In this document: one piece after another, positions 38,552 to 47,616 of the stretch
Layout: every line of letters starts with the position of its first letter
Numbering within the stretch: the stretch's first letter is position 1
Assembly: GCA_014337915.1 (NCBI GenBank)
Contig: QUBU01000005.1
Span: 1 to 64,000 of the forward strand
Origin: Gammaproteobacteria bacterium
GTDB taxonomy: Bacteria; Pseudomonadota; Gammaproteobacteria; Steroidobacterales; GCA-2729495
Direction: 5' to 3'
DNA: 64,000 bases
The notes under the pieces: model-generated
Told to the model about the DNA's origin: nothing
Database searches by the model: none
Seen by the model: only the letters and a program-made list of their open reading frames with translations
Position numbers and translations under genes: made by a program

Positions 38552-40735
38552 ATGTCCCGAGCCCCGGAGATCCCTCGAGCACCCATGGCCGAGCCCGCAG
38601 ACAAGGATGCCGTCTTGCGCGACTACGCCGCCTTCCTCAAGGCGTTGTTGCCGCAGGCCCAGGGCTTCGTCTGCCACGATTCCCAGGGGCGTGTGTTCTG
38701 GAGCGAGGCGCCGCCTGCCGGCGTACCGCCGGTGTCCGATGCCTACCGTGACCTGCTGGCGCGGTTGCTGAAGGGCGACCCGCTGCCTGCAGAAGGCACG
38801 CGCCTGAAGCTCGGCGACTACTACGCCCACCTGGCGCTCCTGCATGGCGAGGATGGCCGGGCGCTCGGTGCGCTCAACGTGCTGCTCGACCGCGACGCCG
38901 CCAGCATGCCCAGCCAGTTCGTGCTGGACGTACTCGCGCCGGCGCTGCGCAGCCTGCAGCGCGAGCTGGCCCTGCGGTTCAAGGTGCTGGACAGCCAGCG
39001 CAAGCTGCAGGTGCAGGCGGCTGAGGAACGCCTGCTGCACCAGGTGGAGACGCTGCTGCACGATGCCGGGCAGTCCTGCGACGCCGCCATGACCGGAATC
39101 CTGGCCCTGTGCTGCGCGCATCTCGACGTGGCGGGCGTCTGGCTGGTCATTCCCGACAAGCGCATCGCGCTGGCCGAGGGCGCTGCCGTCGATATTGCCG
39201 GGGCGCGCAGCGCCTGTACCGGTTTGATGGCGGCGGCCCGCGACGCGGACCCTGGCGTGCGCGAGGTGGGCCACGACGAACAATTGATGTGGACGGCAAT
39301 CCGTTCGCGCAGCCAGTCGGTCCAGGGCATGCTGGCCTTTGCCGGCTGGCGCTCCTCGCGCTTCAGCGAGCGGCGCCTGGCACGCATTGCGCGCTACGTC
39401 GGCTCGCATGTCGAGGCACTCCTCGACCGCACCTATGACAGCCTCACCGGCCTGCTGGCCTGGCCGGTGTTCCAGCGCGAACTGGCCGCGGCGCTTGCCG
39501 ACCACGAGAGCATGGTGCTGGTGCCGGACGTCGACCGGCTGCATGTATTCAACGAAACCTTCGGCAGCGACACCGGCGACGAGGTGCTGGTGCACCTGGC
39601 GGCGGTGATGCATGAGGAGCTGCCGGGCCGGCCGCTGACGCGGGTGACCGGCGACCAGTTCGCGGCCCTGCTGCGCCATACCAGCCTCGAGGAGGCCCGC
39701 CAGCTCGGCGATCGCATCTGCACGCGCTTCGCCAGCCGCAGTTTCGAACGCGGCGACCAGACGCACCGGCCCTCGGTCAGCATCGGCATCGGCGCGCTGG
39801 GGGAGGGCGGCGAGAGTGGTGGCGAGATGGGTGCCGCGCGCATCGCGCTCCAGGCGGCGAAGGACCGCGGCCGCGGCCGCACCGAGGTGTACCAGTCGGC
39901 CGATGCCAGCATCGTGCAGCGCTTCGACGACATCCAGCTGGTCGGCTACGTGCGCAACGCCATCGAGAACAACCGGCTGGTGCTGGTGGCCCAGCCGCTG
40001 ATCGCGCTGAAACCCGGCCGCGTAGCCGACTACAACGAAGTCCTGGTACGCATCGTCGACGACTCCGGGCAGCACGTTCCACCCGGGGAGTTCATGTCCG
40101 CCGCCGAGCGCTACCAGCTCATGGAGGAACTCGATCGCTGGGTGGTGTCGACCACGCTGCGGCTGCTGGCGCAGAAGGGCCGGCACCTGGCGGGCGGCAC
40201 GGCGCGCTTCGCCATCAACCTCTCCGGGCAGAGCCTCGGCAGCGAGCGCTTCCTGCCCTTCGTCGAACATGCGGTGCGCTCCAGCGGCGTAGACCCGACC
40301 GTCCTCGCTTTCGAGATCACCGAATCCGTGGCGGTGGCGCGCATGCAGCAGGCCCAGGCCTTCATGCATGCCATGCGCAACCTGGGCTGCCACTTCTCGC
40401 TGGATGATTTCGGTACCGGCCTGAGCTCGTTCGCCTACCTCAAGCTGTTCCCCGTGGACACCCTGAAGATCGACGGTAGCTTCGTCCGCGACGTCACCAG
40501 CAACGTGGTCTCACAGTCCGTGGTGGCCGCCATCGCCGAAGTGGCCCGGGTCATGCAGCTGGAAACCGTCGCCGAATTCGTTCAGGACCAGGCTTCGCTC
40601 GACCTGCTGCGGCAGCTCAACATCAGCTACGCACAGGGGTACTTCGTCGGCAATACAGAACTGCTCGCCGACAAGATCGCCAGCCTCGACGATACCGTGC
40701 GCCGTGCGGCGCGCGAGGTACCGGCCACCCGCTGA
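38552..40735 (+). CDS. c-di-GMP signalling protein: degenerate GGDEF plus EAL phosphodiesterase domain
   Basis: This protein of about 727 residues has an N-terminal region of about 140 residues without a recognised fold, a coiled linker (SQRKLQVQAAEERLLHQVE), a GAF-like segment (about 175-290), GGDEF (about 295-430) and EAL (about 470-715). The GGDEF signature reads TGDQF (366-370), so cyclase activity is probably lost, although it could still bind GTP. The EAL domain looks competent: EVL (496-498), NLSGQ, FEITES, DDFGTG (618-623), LKIDGSF, ETVAEFV and AQGYF are all kept. A phosphodiesterase that lowers c-di-GMP is expected, perhaps affecting pili or surface proteins nearby; that link is inference. 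No membrane segments are seen. ATG at 38585 is an alternative start. Confidence 0.88.
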   Translation: MSRAPEIPRAPMAEPADKDAVLRDYAAFLKALLPQAQGFVCHDSQGRVFWSEAPPAGVPPVSDAYRDLLARLLKGDPLPAEGTRLKLGDYYAHLALLHGEDGRALGALNVLLDRDAASMPSQFVLDVLAPALRSLQRELALRFKVLDSQRKLQVQAAEERLLHQVETLLHDAGQSCDAAMTGILALCCAHLDVAGVWLVIPDKRIALAEGAAVDIAGARSACTGLMAAARDADPGVREVGHDEQLMWTAIRSRSQSVQGMLAFAGWRSSRFSERRLARIARYVGSHVEALLDRTYDSLTGLLAWPVFQRELAAALADHESMVLVPDVDRLHVFNETFGSDTGDEVLVHLAAVMHEELPGRPLTRVTGDQFAALLRHTSLEEARQLGDRICTRFASRSFERGDQTHRPSVSIGIGALGEGGESGGEMGAARIALQAAKDRGRGRTEVYQSADASIVQRFDDIQLVGYVRNAIENNRLVLVAQPLIALKPGRVADYNEVLVRIVDDSGQHVPPGEFMSAAERYQLMEELDRWVVSTTLRLLAQKGRHLAGGTARFAINLSGQSLGSERFLPFVEHAVRSSGVDPTVLAFEITESVAVARMQQAQAFMHAMRNLGCHFSLDDFGTGLSSFAYLKLFPVDTLKIDGSFVRDVTSNVVSQSVVAAIAEVARVMQLETVAEFVQDQASLDLLRQLNISYAQGYFVGNTELLADKIASLDDTVRRAAREVPATR

Positions 40736-40759
40736 GCCGGCGGCCCCGCGGTCGCGCGT

Positions 40760-42658
40760 TCAGGCCCGGCGGCGCCTGCGTGCCAGCAGCGGCAGGCCGG
40801 CCAGCAGGATGCCGAGGCCCGGCCAGTCGAGGCTGCTGCCGCCGGATGGCAGCTGCGGGCCATTGCTGCCGCCAGCGCTGGCACCGTTGCCGCGCACGTC
40901 GACGACGAACTGGCCGGTGACGCTGTCGCCATCGACGTCGGTGATGCTGTAGCTGCAGCCACCCGTGCCGTTGCCGGCACCCGCAGTGGGTGTGAAGACC
41001 AGCTGGTCGCCATCGACCCCACCCGAGCCCGAGACCGTGCAGCTACCCAGCGTGCCGGTGCCGGCTGCGAGCCGGTGCTGGGCCAGGCTGCCGCTGCCGA
41101 GCGAGCCGGCGGTCAGGGCCGTGACGGTGGCCGTGCCGCCGCCGCTGGAGCTGCCGTTGAGGTTGCCCGCGACGGGCAGCCTGCGGGTCACGGTGATGCT
41201 GACCGTGGCCGGCGCCGACTGGTTGCCCAGGTCGTCGACCACCCGGTAGGTCAGGGCATCCGGGCCGTCGTAATAGACGTTTGGCGCTGGTTCGGTGGTG
41301 CTCGGGGAATACAGGATCGAGCGCCCGTCGCCTGAGACCGTGGCCGCGCCATGGGCGGGGCCACTGACGATCTGGACCTGGTTGGGCTCCGCGCAGCCGA
41401 GGGTGTCGTTGACCAGCACCTGGAAGACGGCATTCATCGTGCCCTCGACCACGCTGGCGCTGTCGTCGACGGCGAGCGGCAGCGAGCAACCGCGGAAGTC
41501 GAAGCGGCCGCCGTTCCAGGAGTTGTTGGTGGTCCACTGGTTCGGATTGGTGGGATCGTTGCCGATGCGGCTGCCGAAGCCGCGGATCATGTACTCACGG
41601 GTCCAGTAGGCCCGGGCATCGGTCACCCGGCCGTTGGCATCGGTGCTGAGCAGCAGGATGACGTTTTCGAAACCCGGCGGGCTGGTGCTGCCGCCGCCCT
41701 CGCTCTGCGAACCGAAGATGTACTCGCTGGTCGAGCAGTCGTTGTCGCCGGTGTCATCGGTGCAGTGATAGTTGGTGAAGCTGCCGCTGGTCTGGCCGCC
41801 AATATTGGGCTGCAGCGTGGCGGTTCCCGGGTAGGGATTGCCGCTGATGTTGCCGAAGCCCGGGGAGCGTTCGATGCCCACCCGCTGGGAGACGCTGGCG
41901 AGGTCCGTCGCGCCGCTGGTCATCCAGCGCAGACCAGCCGGGTTGGCGATGTCCGCCTCGGCCCGCTCCGACGGGAACGGGTCGGGGTTCAGGGTGCCAT
42001 CGCCCGGCAGGGAGCCGTGCGGGAAGGCGCCGGTCGCCGGCGTGGGCTTGCCGCGGCTGCCGACCACGTAGTCGAAGCCGCCATTGGCATTGGCCACGCT
42101 GGCGGTCGGGTTGACTGCGGTCGGCGCCATGACATGCGTGAAGCTGTCCCAGGTCTCGATGGCGTAGTCATTCTGCTGGACCTGGGTGTGGTGCACCGCC
42201 TGGCCGAAGGTCCAGGTGGCGGCGATGCTGTCGTCGGCCGGGCTCGCCGTACCCTGGTCGTCGATGGTGACGCTGCCCAGGAGCGGGATCGGGTATTTGT
42301 TGTCCCCCACCGAGTGGCGGAAAGCCAGTGCGCCGGCGGCGCCGGCCGGGCCGAAGGGATCCGCCGGGCTGCCGGCGGCGTAGAAGCCGGCGGCGTAGGT
42401 GGGGCCGATCCAGCTGCCGGCGGTGGTGGCTGCGCCATTGGCCGTGCCGCCGCTGGTCTTGCCGGGGTAGCGGGTGGCGGCGTAGCTGCAGTCACCGAGG
42501 TTGAAGCCGTCGATGACCGCAAAGCAGGTGTTCGTCACCGGGGCCATGGCACCGCTGACCGGGCTGGTCACCTGGTCGGGATGGCCGTTGGCTGCCTGGA
42601 CGCTGGCTGCGCCGAGCATCAGGCCGACGAAGGTGCCGAAAACCGCGAGCTTCCCCAT
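40760..42658 (-). CDS. Secreted surface protein with Ig-like (Big_9-type) domain and C-terminal sorting tail; paralog of the left-edge gene
   Basis: This 632-residue exported protein has a signal peptide (MGKLAVFGTFVGLMLGAASV, cut near QAANG). Residues about 25-405 match the protein at 3-851 in ordered blocks (IDDQGT with DDSIA, NANGGFDYVVGSRGKPTP, FPSERA, YHCTDDT, TDANGRV, WTREYMI, NSWNGG). Residues about 405-510 form a cadherin/Ig-like repeat (VDDSASVVEG, VLVNDT, GPDALTYRVVDDLGN). A second Gly-rich region follows, then a tail SGGSSLDWPGLG, a short hydrophobic helix and RRRRRA. The tail resembles GlyGly-CTERM or JDVT-CTERM signals and differs from the VPLPA tails. A GGGGAGG site lies ten bases before the ATG. 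Function unknown. Confidence 0.82.
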   Translation of the reverse strand: MGKLAVFGTFVGLMLGAASVQAANGHPDQVTSPVSGAMAPVTNTCFAVIDGFNLGDCSYAATRYPGKTSGGTANGAATTAGSWIGPTYAAGFYAAGSPADPFGPAGAAGALAFRHSVGDNKYPIPLLGSVTIDDQGTASPADDSIAATWTFGQAVHHTQVQQNDYAIETWDSFTHVMAPTAVNPTASVANANGGFDYVVGSRGKPTPATGAFPHGSLPGDGTLNPDPFPSERAEADIANPAGLRWMTSGATDLASVSQRVGIERSPGFGNISGNPYPGTATLQPNIGGQTSGSFTNYHCTDDTGDNDCSTSEYIFGSQSEGGGSTSPPGFENVILLLSTDANGRVTDARAYWTREYMIRGFGSRIGNDPTNPNQWTTNNSWNGGRFDFRGCSLPLAVDDSASVVEGTMNAVFQVLVNDTLGCAEPNQVQIVSGPAHGAATVSGDGRSILYSPSTTEPAPNVYYDGPDALTYRVVDDLGNQSAPATVSITVTRRLPVAGNLNGSSSGGGTATVTALTAGSLGSGSLAQHRLAAGTGTLGSCTVSGSGGVDGDQLVFTPTAGAGNGTGGCSYSITDVDGDSVTGQFVVDVRGNGASAGGSNGPQLPSGGSSLDWPGLGILLAGLPLLARRRRRA

Positions 42659-42906
42659 GACGAACGAGCCTCCCCAGGAATGGCGCAATGATTGCAACCG
42701 GAGGTCCCGGCACCCGGTGCTCAGGCGGGATGCATGCGTCGACGTGGAGCCGGTGGCGAGTCCCGGGCTTCAGGGCGCGCAGATCCGCGGCGCCTGTCCC
42801 CCCGGTGCCCGGCCTGGTCATTGTTGTGTGTCAGGGCGCAACCCTACCCTGCGGTCCAGGTAGTGGCAATACGCCACACCCCCCTGGTGTCCACCCCGTG
42901 GATAGC

Positions 42907-43350
42907 TCAGCGCCAGCAGCGATCGCTGTTGTCGGCCCCACCGCTGTCGGCGGCGCTGCGCAGGCCCTGGGCGGTGACGCTGAAGCTGGCGCAGTCGGTG
43001 TCGTCGGCCTGCTCGCCACCGGCCACCACGGTCGCAGTGGCCGTGTAGCCGGTGGTGAGGTCGGCAGACTGGATGTCCAGGGCGTAGTAGCCGCGGTCGG
43101 TGCTGGGAATGCCGAGGCCTGCCGGCGGCGCATCGTCCAGCAGGTCATTGGAGGCATAGGTGTTGTTCTGGATGTAGAAGCGCTCCTGCTGCGCCGCCAG
43201 GCGCAGCAGGGCGGTGGTGGCGTCGGCCCGCTTGGCCCGCATGGCGTACTGGCGGTAGGAGGGCACGGCCACCGCGGTGAGGATGCCGGCGATGGCCACC
43301 GTCACCATCAGCTCCATGAGGGTATAGCCCGACGAGCGCTGCCTGGTCAT
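42907..43350 (-). CDS. pilE: Type IV minor pilin PilE
   Basis: This 147-residue prepilin has a cleavage site at G/YTLMELMVTVAIAGIL, with Glu at +5 of the mature protein as needed for pilus assembly. The N-terminal helix continues with AVAVPSYRQYAMRAKRADA, typical of PilE. The C-terminal domain has two Cys (DCASF and RCWR) that can form the D-region disulfide. It is the last gene of the minor-pilin operon, as in Pseudomonas, 22 bases after pilY1. The 248 bases after it, to the next start, contain only a short GTGGC/GCCAC hairpin (42863-42877). Confidence 0.93.
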   Translation of the reverse strand: MTRQRSSGYTLMELMVTVAIAGILTAVAVPSYRQYAMRAKRADATTALLRLAAQQERFYIQNNTYASNDLLDDAPPAGLGIPSTDRGYYALDIQSADLTTGYTATATVVAGGEQADDTDCASFSVTAQGLRSAADSGGADNSDRCWR

Positions 43351-43372
43351 GGGGATTCCTTTCACGGCGGGC

Positions 43373-46300
43373 CTACTCGGTCCCGTCCTGGTTCCAGTGG
43401 GTACGCCGCGGCGGGTTGGCGAAGCCCGGATCGAAGCACTCGACGCCGATGCAGAGCGTGGGCTGGCTGCCATCGCTATTGCCCTGCTGGTTGTCGTCGC
43501 AGTTGTCGCCGAGGCAGGCCACGGGGTCGCCCGTCGTGAGGCCGCCATCGGGCGGCGAGAAGAACACCGCCGGATCCGGGGCGATGCCGCCCTGGTTCAG
43601 TTCGCGATAGCGGTCGTCGGCCGTCAGCGCCGTGTCGGGCGAGCCATCCGGGTTCAGCGAGCCGTCGAGGTTGGTCACCGGCGACCCGTCGCGGGCGCTG
43701 ACCAGGTACAGGCGGTTGAGGCCGCCGGCCGCGACGCAGGCGTCGCCCTGGCCTCCCGGGGTGAAGGAGGTGAACAACACGACGTTGTCGAAGGTCAGCG
43801 ACTCGGTCATCACCTTCTCGCCGGCGCTCAGGTCCAGGCGCAGGCGCCAGCCCGGCGAGTTGTAGGCGATGGTGGGCGCCAGGTCACTGGTGATGTCCAC
43901 CAGGTCCGTCACCTGGATCGGTGCCGGGTAGCTGGCGGTGGCGATGCTGTCGAGCACCTTGTAGTCGCGCAACGCGAAGAACTGGTCATCCGTGGCCGTA
44001 TCCAGCGGATGCGCACGGTGCCCCGAGCCGATGTTGATGCTGAGGTAGGCGCGGTTGTTGGCGACGATGCGCGCCACGTCCGGGGTGGCGAAGAAGCGCC
44101 GCGCAGCGCTGTCCGGCACCGGGGCCGTGACCGCCGCACCGCCCAGGCTGGCGAACACGCCGCCATCGACCAGGCTTGCGGCCGGCTGGCCATTGTGGAT
44201 GTCGAAGCGCCAGACCTGGCCGGCCATGTCGCCGACGTACATGCGGTCTGCGAGGCCGTCGAGGTCGAGGTCCAGCACCCGCAGGCCCGCCGGGATGGCG
44301 TGGGTCATGGCAGTCAGGTTGAGATTATTGCCAGTGCCGCCGCCGGCGCGCCACAGCAGCTCGCCGGTGAGGGCGTCCACCATGTAGACCGCATTGCCGC
44401 GGCTGTCGGCACTGCGGTAGGCGGTGGCGTCTTCGGCATCGTCATAGCCGCCGCCGAACAGGGCCACGTTGCGGATCGTCGCATCGACCCGCACCTGCGC
44501 CGTGACCGGCGGTGACCAGGTCTGGCCGAGGCGGCTGAAGCCGGTGGTGCTGCTGTTGATCTTCCACAGCACCTGCGGGTTGCTGCGGTCGGTGACATCC
44601 AGCGCGTAGAGCGTGTCGCCGCCGCGGCGCATGCCGAACAGCAGGATGACCCGCTCCGCGCCGCTGATGCCGGGGTTGCCGTCATCATTGGCGATGTAGA
44701 CGCTGATCTCGCCGTCCAGGCCGTAGGTGCGGGTGGCCGTGGGCTCGTCGAGGTAGAGGTCGTAGAGGCGGCCCAGCATTTCCACCGGTACGAAGGCCCA
44801 GAGTTCGCTGCCGTCGTCCGGGTCGATGGCATGCAGGTAGCCGTCGTTGGTGGAGACGAAGACCGTGGCATCCGGGCTGGCCATGGTACCGCCGTAGAGC
44901 ACGTTCACCGGGCGCACGTGCAGCGGGTCACCCATGATGTGGCGGATGTCGGTCATGTCGCCGTCGTCGTCTTCGTCGTTGCTGTCCAGGCCGCGGGCCC
45001 AGTTGATGACGGTGTCGCGGTCGGCAGCCGGTGCGCCGATCATCGCCGCCGTCAGCGCGGTATTCGCCGTGCTGACGGCGTTGGAGCTGGCTGCGATCTG
45101 GTTGCTGGCGATATTGGTGTACAGGTTTCGGGCGGTGTACACCGGCAGCTCGCCGGCGGCGCCACCGAGCTGGGCGCTGTTGCCGTCGACGGCATCGGAC
45201 CAGTAGCTCCGGGAGGTCTTGGAGAAGAAGCCGGTATCGGCATCCACGGCCGGCTGGTCGTTGACGTCCACCAGGCGCCCGTTCCGCAGCTGGTACTTCT
45301 TCAGGTTGCCCGCCCAGTGCTCGGTGGCCGAGGGTGCGAACACCGAGACGAACACGTCGCTCATGTTGGTGGTGCGGTTGAAGGCGTTGACCGGCGCCGT
45401 CGGCGTCGAGAACGTGGTGGCATCGTCGAGGATGTCGTAGACGATCGCGGTCAGCGCGGCCTGCAGCGTCGCGGTATCGCCGGCGGGGAAATACTTGCCG
45501 CCACCCTTGTTGGCGGTTTCCTGCAGGAAGGTGGTATCACCCAGCGTCAGGTCGACGCCGAAGCCGATGGTATAGGTGGTCACGGTCTGGGTGCCCGTCA
45601 GGCTGGAGTCCAGGTCGTGCTTGCGCAGGTACTCGGCCAGGTCGCTCATGCACTGGCCGTCGCTGCCGGCAGCGCCGCTGCAGGCAGGCGTGGTCACCGT
45701 GGCCGCCCACTGCGGCAGGGCCTTGATCTTGGCGGTGGCGCTGACGTCCCTGGTGGGCAGGCCGTCGGTCAGCAGCACGATGTAGTTCTTCTGGCAGGCA
45801 TACAAGACCGGCTTCTTGTAGGTGGTGCCGGCGACCGTGCCGGTGGTGCGCGAGGGTCCGACGCTCAGCACCGGGCCGGTATTGCCGTAGTCGACGTTGC
45901 GGCCCATGTAATAGTTGCCGGCCTCATACAGGGTCTCGGACAGCGGCGTCCAGGTGCTGGCGGTCAGGCCGCTGACCGCGGCCTGCAGGCTGCTGCGGGC
46001 GGTACCAATGGGCTCGATGGCATGGGCCACCGTGCCGCCCTGGTCGACGTTGAAGTGCATCAGGCCGACGTTGACGCCGTTGAGGCTGGCCAGCATGTTG
46101 TTGGCGACGTTGCGCACGATTTCCATGCGCGTCTGCGTGACGGTACCGCCACTGGAATACCAGTTCAGCCAGTTGCCGTCCCAGATGGTGTAGTCATTGT
46201 TCCACGACGGCTCGGTACCCGTACCGGCCGCCCAGGGACCGCCGATGCCGGTGGCCGCATAGGGCTCACCATCGCCCGCCGCCTGGCCGTGGACGCCGCG

Positions 46301-46753
46301 ATCGTTGCGGCACTCCATCGGCCGCGTGCGGTTCGAGCCACCGCTCAGCGCCACCCAGCTGCGATTGCTGCTGCGCCAGGCGAGCATGCGGTCGGAGTAG
46401 CTGCCAACGCTGGCCAGCGCGTTCTTCGAGGCGTCGCAGTAGTTGGCGGTTTTTTCAATGTAATTGCTGCTGCCGCAGCCCGGCCGGCTGCTGTTGGTCG
46501 AGAAGTACAGGCGGTTGGCGTTGTAGCAGCCGCTGAAGGTGGTGCTCGGGTTCCAGGCCTCCTGGGTCGTCACCGTGCTGTCCATGCTGCCGGAGTTGTC
46601 GATGATGAACAGGATGTTGGGCTTGGCCCCGGTGATCGAGGGGTCCTGCGAGGCGATGAAGATCTCGGTGTCGTCGGCGGTTGCCGGCAGGGCGATGAGC
46701 CCGAGCAGCAGGCCACAAGCCAGGGAGCCGAGGCGATGGGTGAAGGTGTTCAT
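43373..46753 (-). CDS. pilY1: Type IV pilus tip adhesin / biogenesis factor PilY1
   Basis: This 1126-residue secreted protein promotes pilus extension and carries adhesion or mechanosensing at the tip. It has a signal peptide (ends ALPATADD), then a von Willebrand A-like domain with the metal site DNSGS (52-56). The C-terminal half is the PilY1 beta-propeller with repeats such as DGYLHAIDPDDGSELWAFVP and VYMVDALTGELLWR. A calcium-loop candidate occurs in DLDLDGLADRMYVGDMAGQV, and another acidic stretch is SNDEDDDGDMTD. Near the end are free-standing Cys pairs (VACLGDNCDD, LCIGVECFD). It lies between a small exported protein and pilE on the same strand. Confidence 0.94.
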   Translation of the reverse strand: MNTFTHRLGSLACGLLLGLIALPATADDTEIFIASQDPSITGAKPNILFIIDNSGSMDSTVTTQEAWNPSTTFSGCYNANRLYFSTNSSRPGCGSSNYIEKTANYCDASKNALASVGSYSDRMLAWRSSNRSWVALSGGSNRTRPMECRNDRGVHGQAAGDGEPYAATGIGGPWAAGTGTEPSWNNDYTIWDGNWLNWYSSGGTVTQTRMEIVRNVANNMLASLNGVNVGLMHFNVDQGGTVAHAIEPIGTARSSLQAAVSGLTASTWTPLSETLYEAGNYYMGRNVDYGNTGPVLSVGPSRTTGTVAGTTYKKPVLYACQKNYIVLLTDGLPTRDVSATAKIKALPQWAATVTTPACSGAAGSDGQCMSDLAEYLRKHDLDSSLTGTQTVTTYTIGFGVDLTLGDTTFLQETANKGGGKYFPAGDTATLQAALTAIVYDILDDATTFSTPTAPVNAFNRTTNMSDVFVSVFAPSATEHWAGNLKKYQLRNGRLVDVNDQPAVDADTGFFSKTSRSYWSDAVDGNSAQLGGAAGELPVYTARNLYTNIASNQIAASSNAVSTANTALTAAMIGAPAADRDTVINWARGLDSNDEDDDGDMTDIRHIMGDPLHVRPVNVLYGGTMASPDATVFVSTNDGYLHAIDPDDGSELWAFVPVEMLGRLYDLYLDEPTATRTYGLDGEISVYIANDDGNPGISGAERVILLFGMRRGGDTLYALDVTDRSNPQVLWKINSSTTGFSRLGQTWSPPVTAQVRVDATIRNVALFGGGYDDAEDATAYRSADSRGNAVYMVDALTGELLWRAGGGTGNNLNLTAMTHAIPAGLRVLDLDLDGLADRMYVGDMAGQVWRFDIHNGQPAASLVDGGVFASLGGAAVTAPVPDSAARRFFATPDVARIVANNRAYLSINIGSGHRAHPLDTATDDQFFALRDYKVLDSIATASYPAPIQVTDLVDITSDLAPTIAYNSPGWRLRLDLSAGEKVMTESLTFDNVVLFTSFTPGGQGDACVAAGGLNRLYLVSARDGSPVTNLDGSLNPDGSPDTALTADDRYRELNQGGIAPDPAVFFSPPDGGLTTGDPVACLGDNCDDNQQGNSDGSQPTLCIGVECFDPGFANPPRRTHWNQDGTE

Positions 46754-46786
46754 GATGATCGCAACCTCTCTGGATGTGTCGGCGGA

Positions 46787-47134
46787 TCAGCCGGCGCTCA
46801 GGACGACGCGGGTCACGACGTTGTTGTCGAGCCGGTAGAAGACGGTGAGCAGGCGCTTGCCGGCGCCGGGCCCGTGCAGGGCCTCGCGCATCTGCTCCAG
46901 ACTGACCGCAGTGCCGGCGGCCAGGAACTGCGTGGCCTCAGTGACGCGCAGCGTCACCGGCTTGCAGCCGCTGCAGCTGGTGACCACCAGCTGGCCGGTC
47001 GCCACGGAGGGCAGGCTGACCTGCTGCGCCGTGACCTCGTAGGCGTTCTCGATATTCTTCATGCCGGCCATGGCGCCGCCGGCGACGAAGCCCAGGGCGG
47101 CCGATGCCAGGAATATGCCAATACGCTTGCGCAT
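46787..47134 (-). CDS. Small exported protein of unknown function in the minor-pilin operon
   Basis: This 115-residue protein has a signal peptide (MRKRIGIFLASAALGFVAGG, cleavage near AMAG). The mature part contains one CxxC motif (VVTSCSGCKPVTL) and otherwise beta-type sequence ending DNNVVTRVVLSAG. I recognise no family. It sits between pilX and pilY1 with 28- and 33-base gaps. In Pseudomonas pilY1 is followed by the small pilY2 instead. The location suggests a periplasmic helper of PilY1 or of pilin disulfide formation, which is inference. The ATG has GGAGA upstream. Confidence 0.75.
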   Translation of the reverse strand: MRKRIGIFLASAALGFVAGGAMAGMKNIENAYEVTAQQVSLPSVATGQLVVTSCSGCKPVTLRVTEATQFLAAGTAVSLEQMREALHGPGAGKRLLTVFYRLDNNVVTRVVLSAG

Positions 47135-47162
47135 GACGGAATCTCCTTGGAATCTCTTGCGT

Positions 47163-47612
47163 TCAGCAGGCGTCAGGGCCGATCAGGAAGAACTCCTGCT
47201 GGTTCTGCGACTGTGCGCCCCGGGAGGACTGGCCCACCGAGGTAATGCGGAAGTGGTAGGCGCGGAAGTTGGCGCTGTAGCCATCGCGCATGGTGCAGGC
47301 CTGGTAGGTGGTGTTCGCCTGGTAGGTGCCGATGGGCCTGCCGCCGGTATCAACGACCTGGGTCTGGGCGATGGCGTTGGCTGGGCAGCCATTGCCGGCA
47401 CAGAACGGGCCGTTGTTGATGGCGACCTCGATGCCGGTCTCGGCGAGCTGGAAGGCGTTCTCGCTGTACTGCATGTTGCCGGCCATGGTCAGGCCGAAGG
47501 TGGCGCTGTTCATGGTGGAAACCGCCAGCACCGAGAGCACCAGCAGCAGCACCAGTCCGATGACCAGCGAGGCGCCGGCCTGGCGGGGACGATTGTTGAC
47601 AGGATGCTTCAT
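47163..47612 (-). CDS. pilX: Type IV pilus minor pilin-like protein PilX
   Basis: This 149-residue protein has the PilX N-terminal pattern: basic leader, RQAGASLVIGLVLLLVLSVL, then STMNSATFGLTMAGNMQYSE and AFQLAETGIEVAI. The prepilin-like signal lacks Glu at +5, as is usual for PilX. Two or more Cys pairs in the mature part (FCAGNGC, QACTMRD) suggest disulfides. It starts four bases after pilW and belongs to the priming complex of minor pilins at the pilus tip with PilV, PilW and PilY1. Confidence 0.9.
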   Translation of the reverse strand: MKHPVNNRPRQAGASLVIGLVLLLVLSVLAVSTMNSATFGLTMAGNMQYSENAFQLAETGIEVAINNGPFCAGNGCPANAIAQTQVVDTGGRPIGTYQANTTYQACTMRDGYSANFRAYHFRITSVGQSSRGAQSQNQQEFFLIGPDAC

Positions 47613-47616
47613 GGCC

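Noticed and set aside
44831..47245. 804-codon plus-strand frame opposite pilY1
   Set aside because: Gly/Val/Arg/His-rich antisense frame with no signal peptide or motif; pilY1 is certain.
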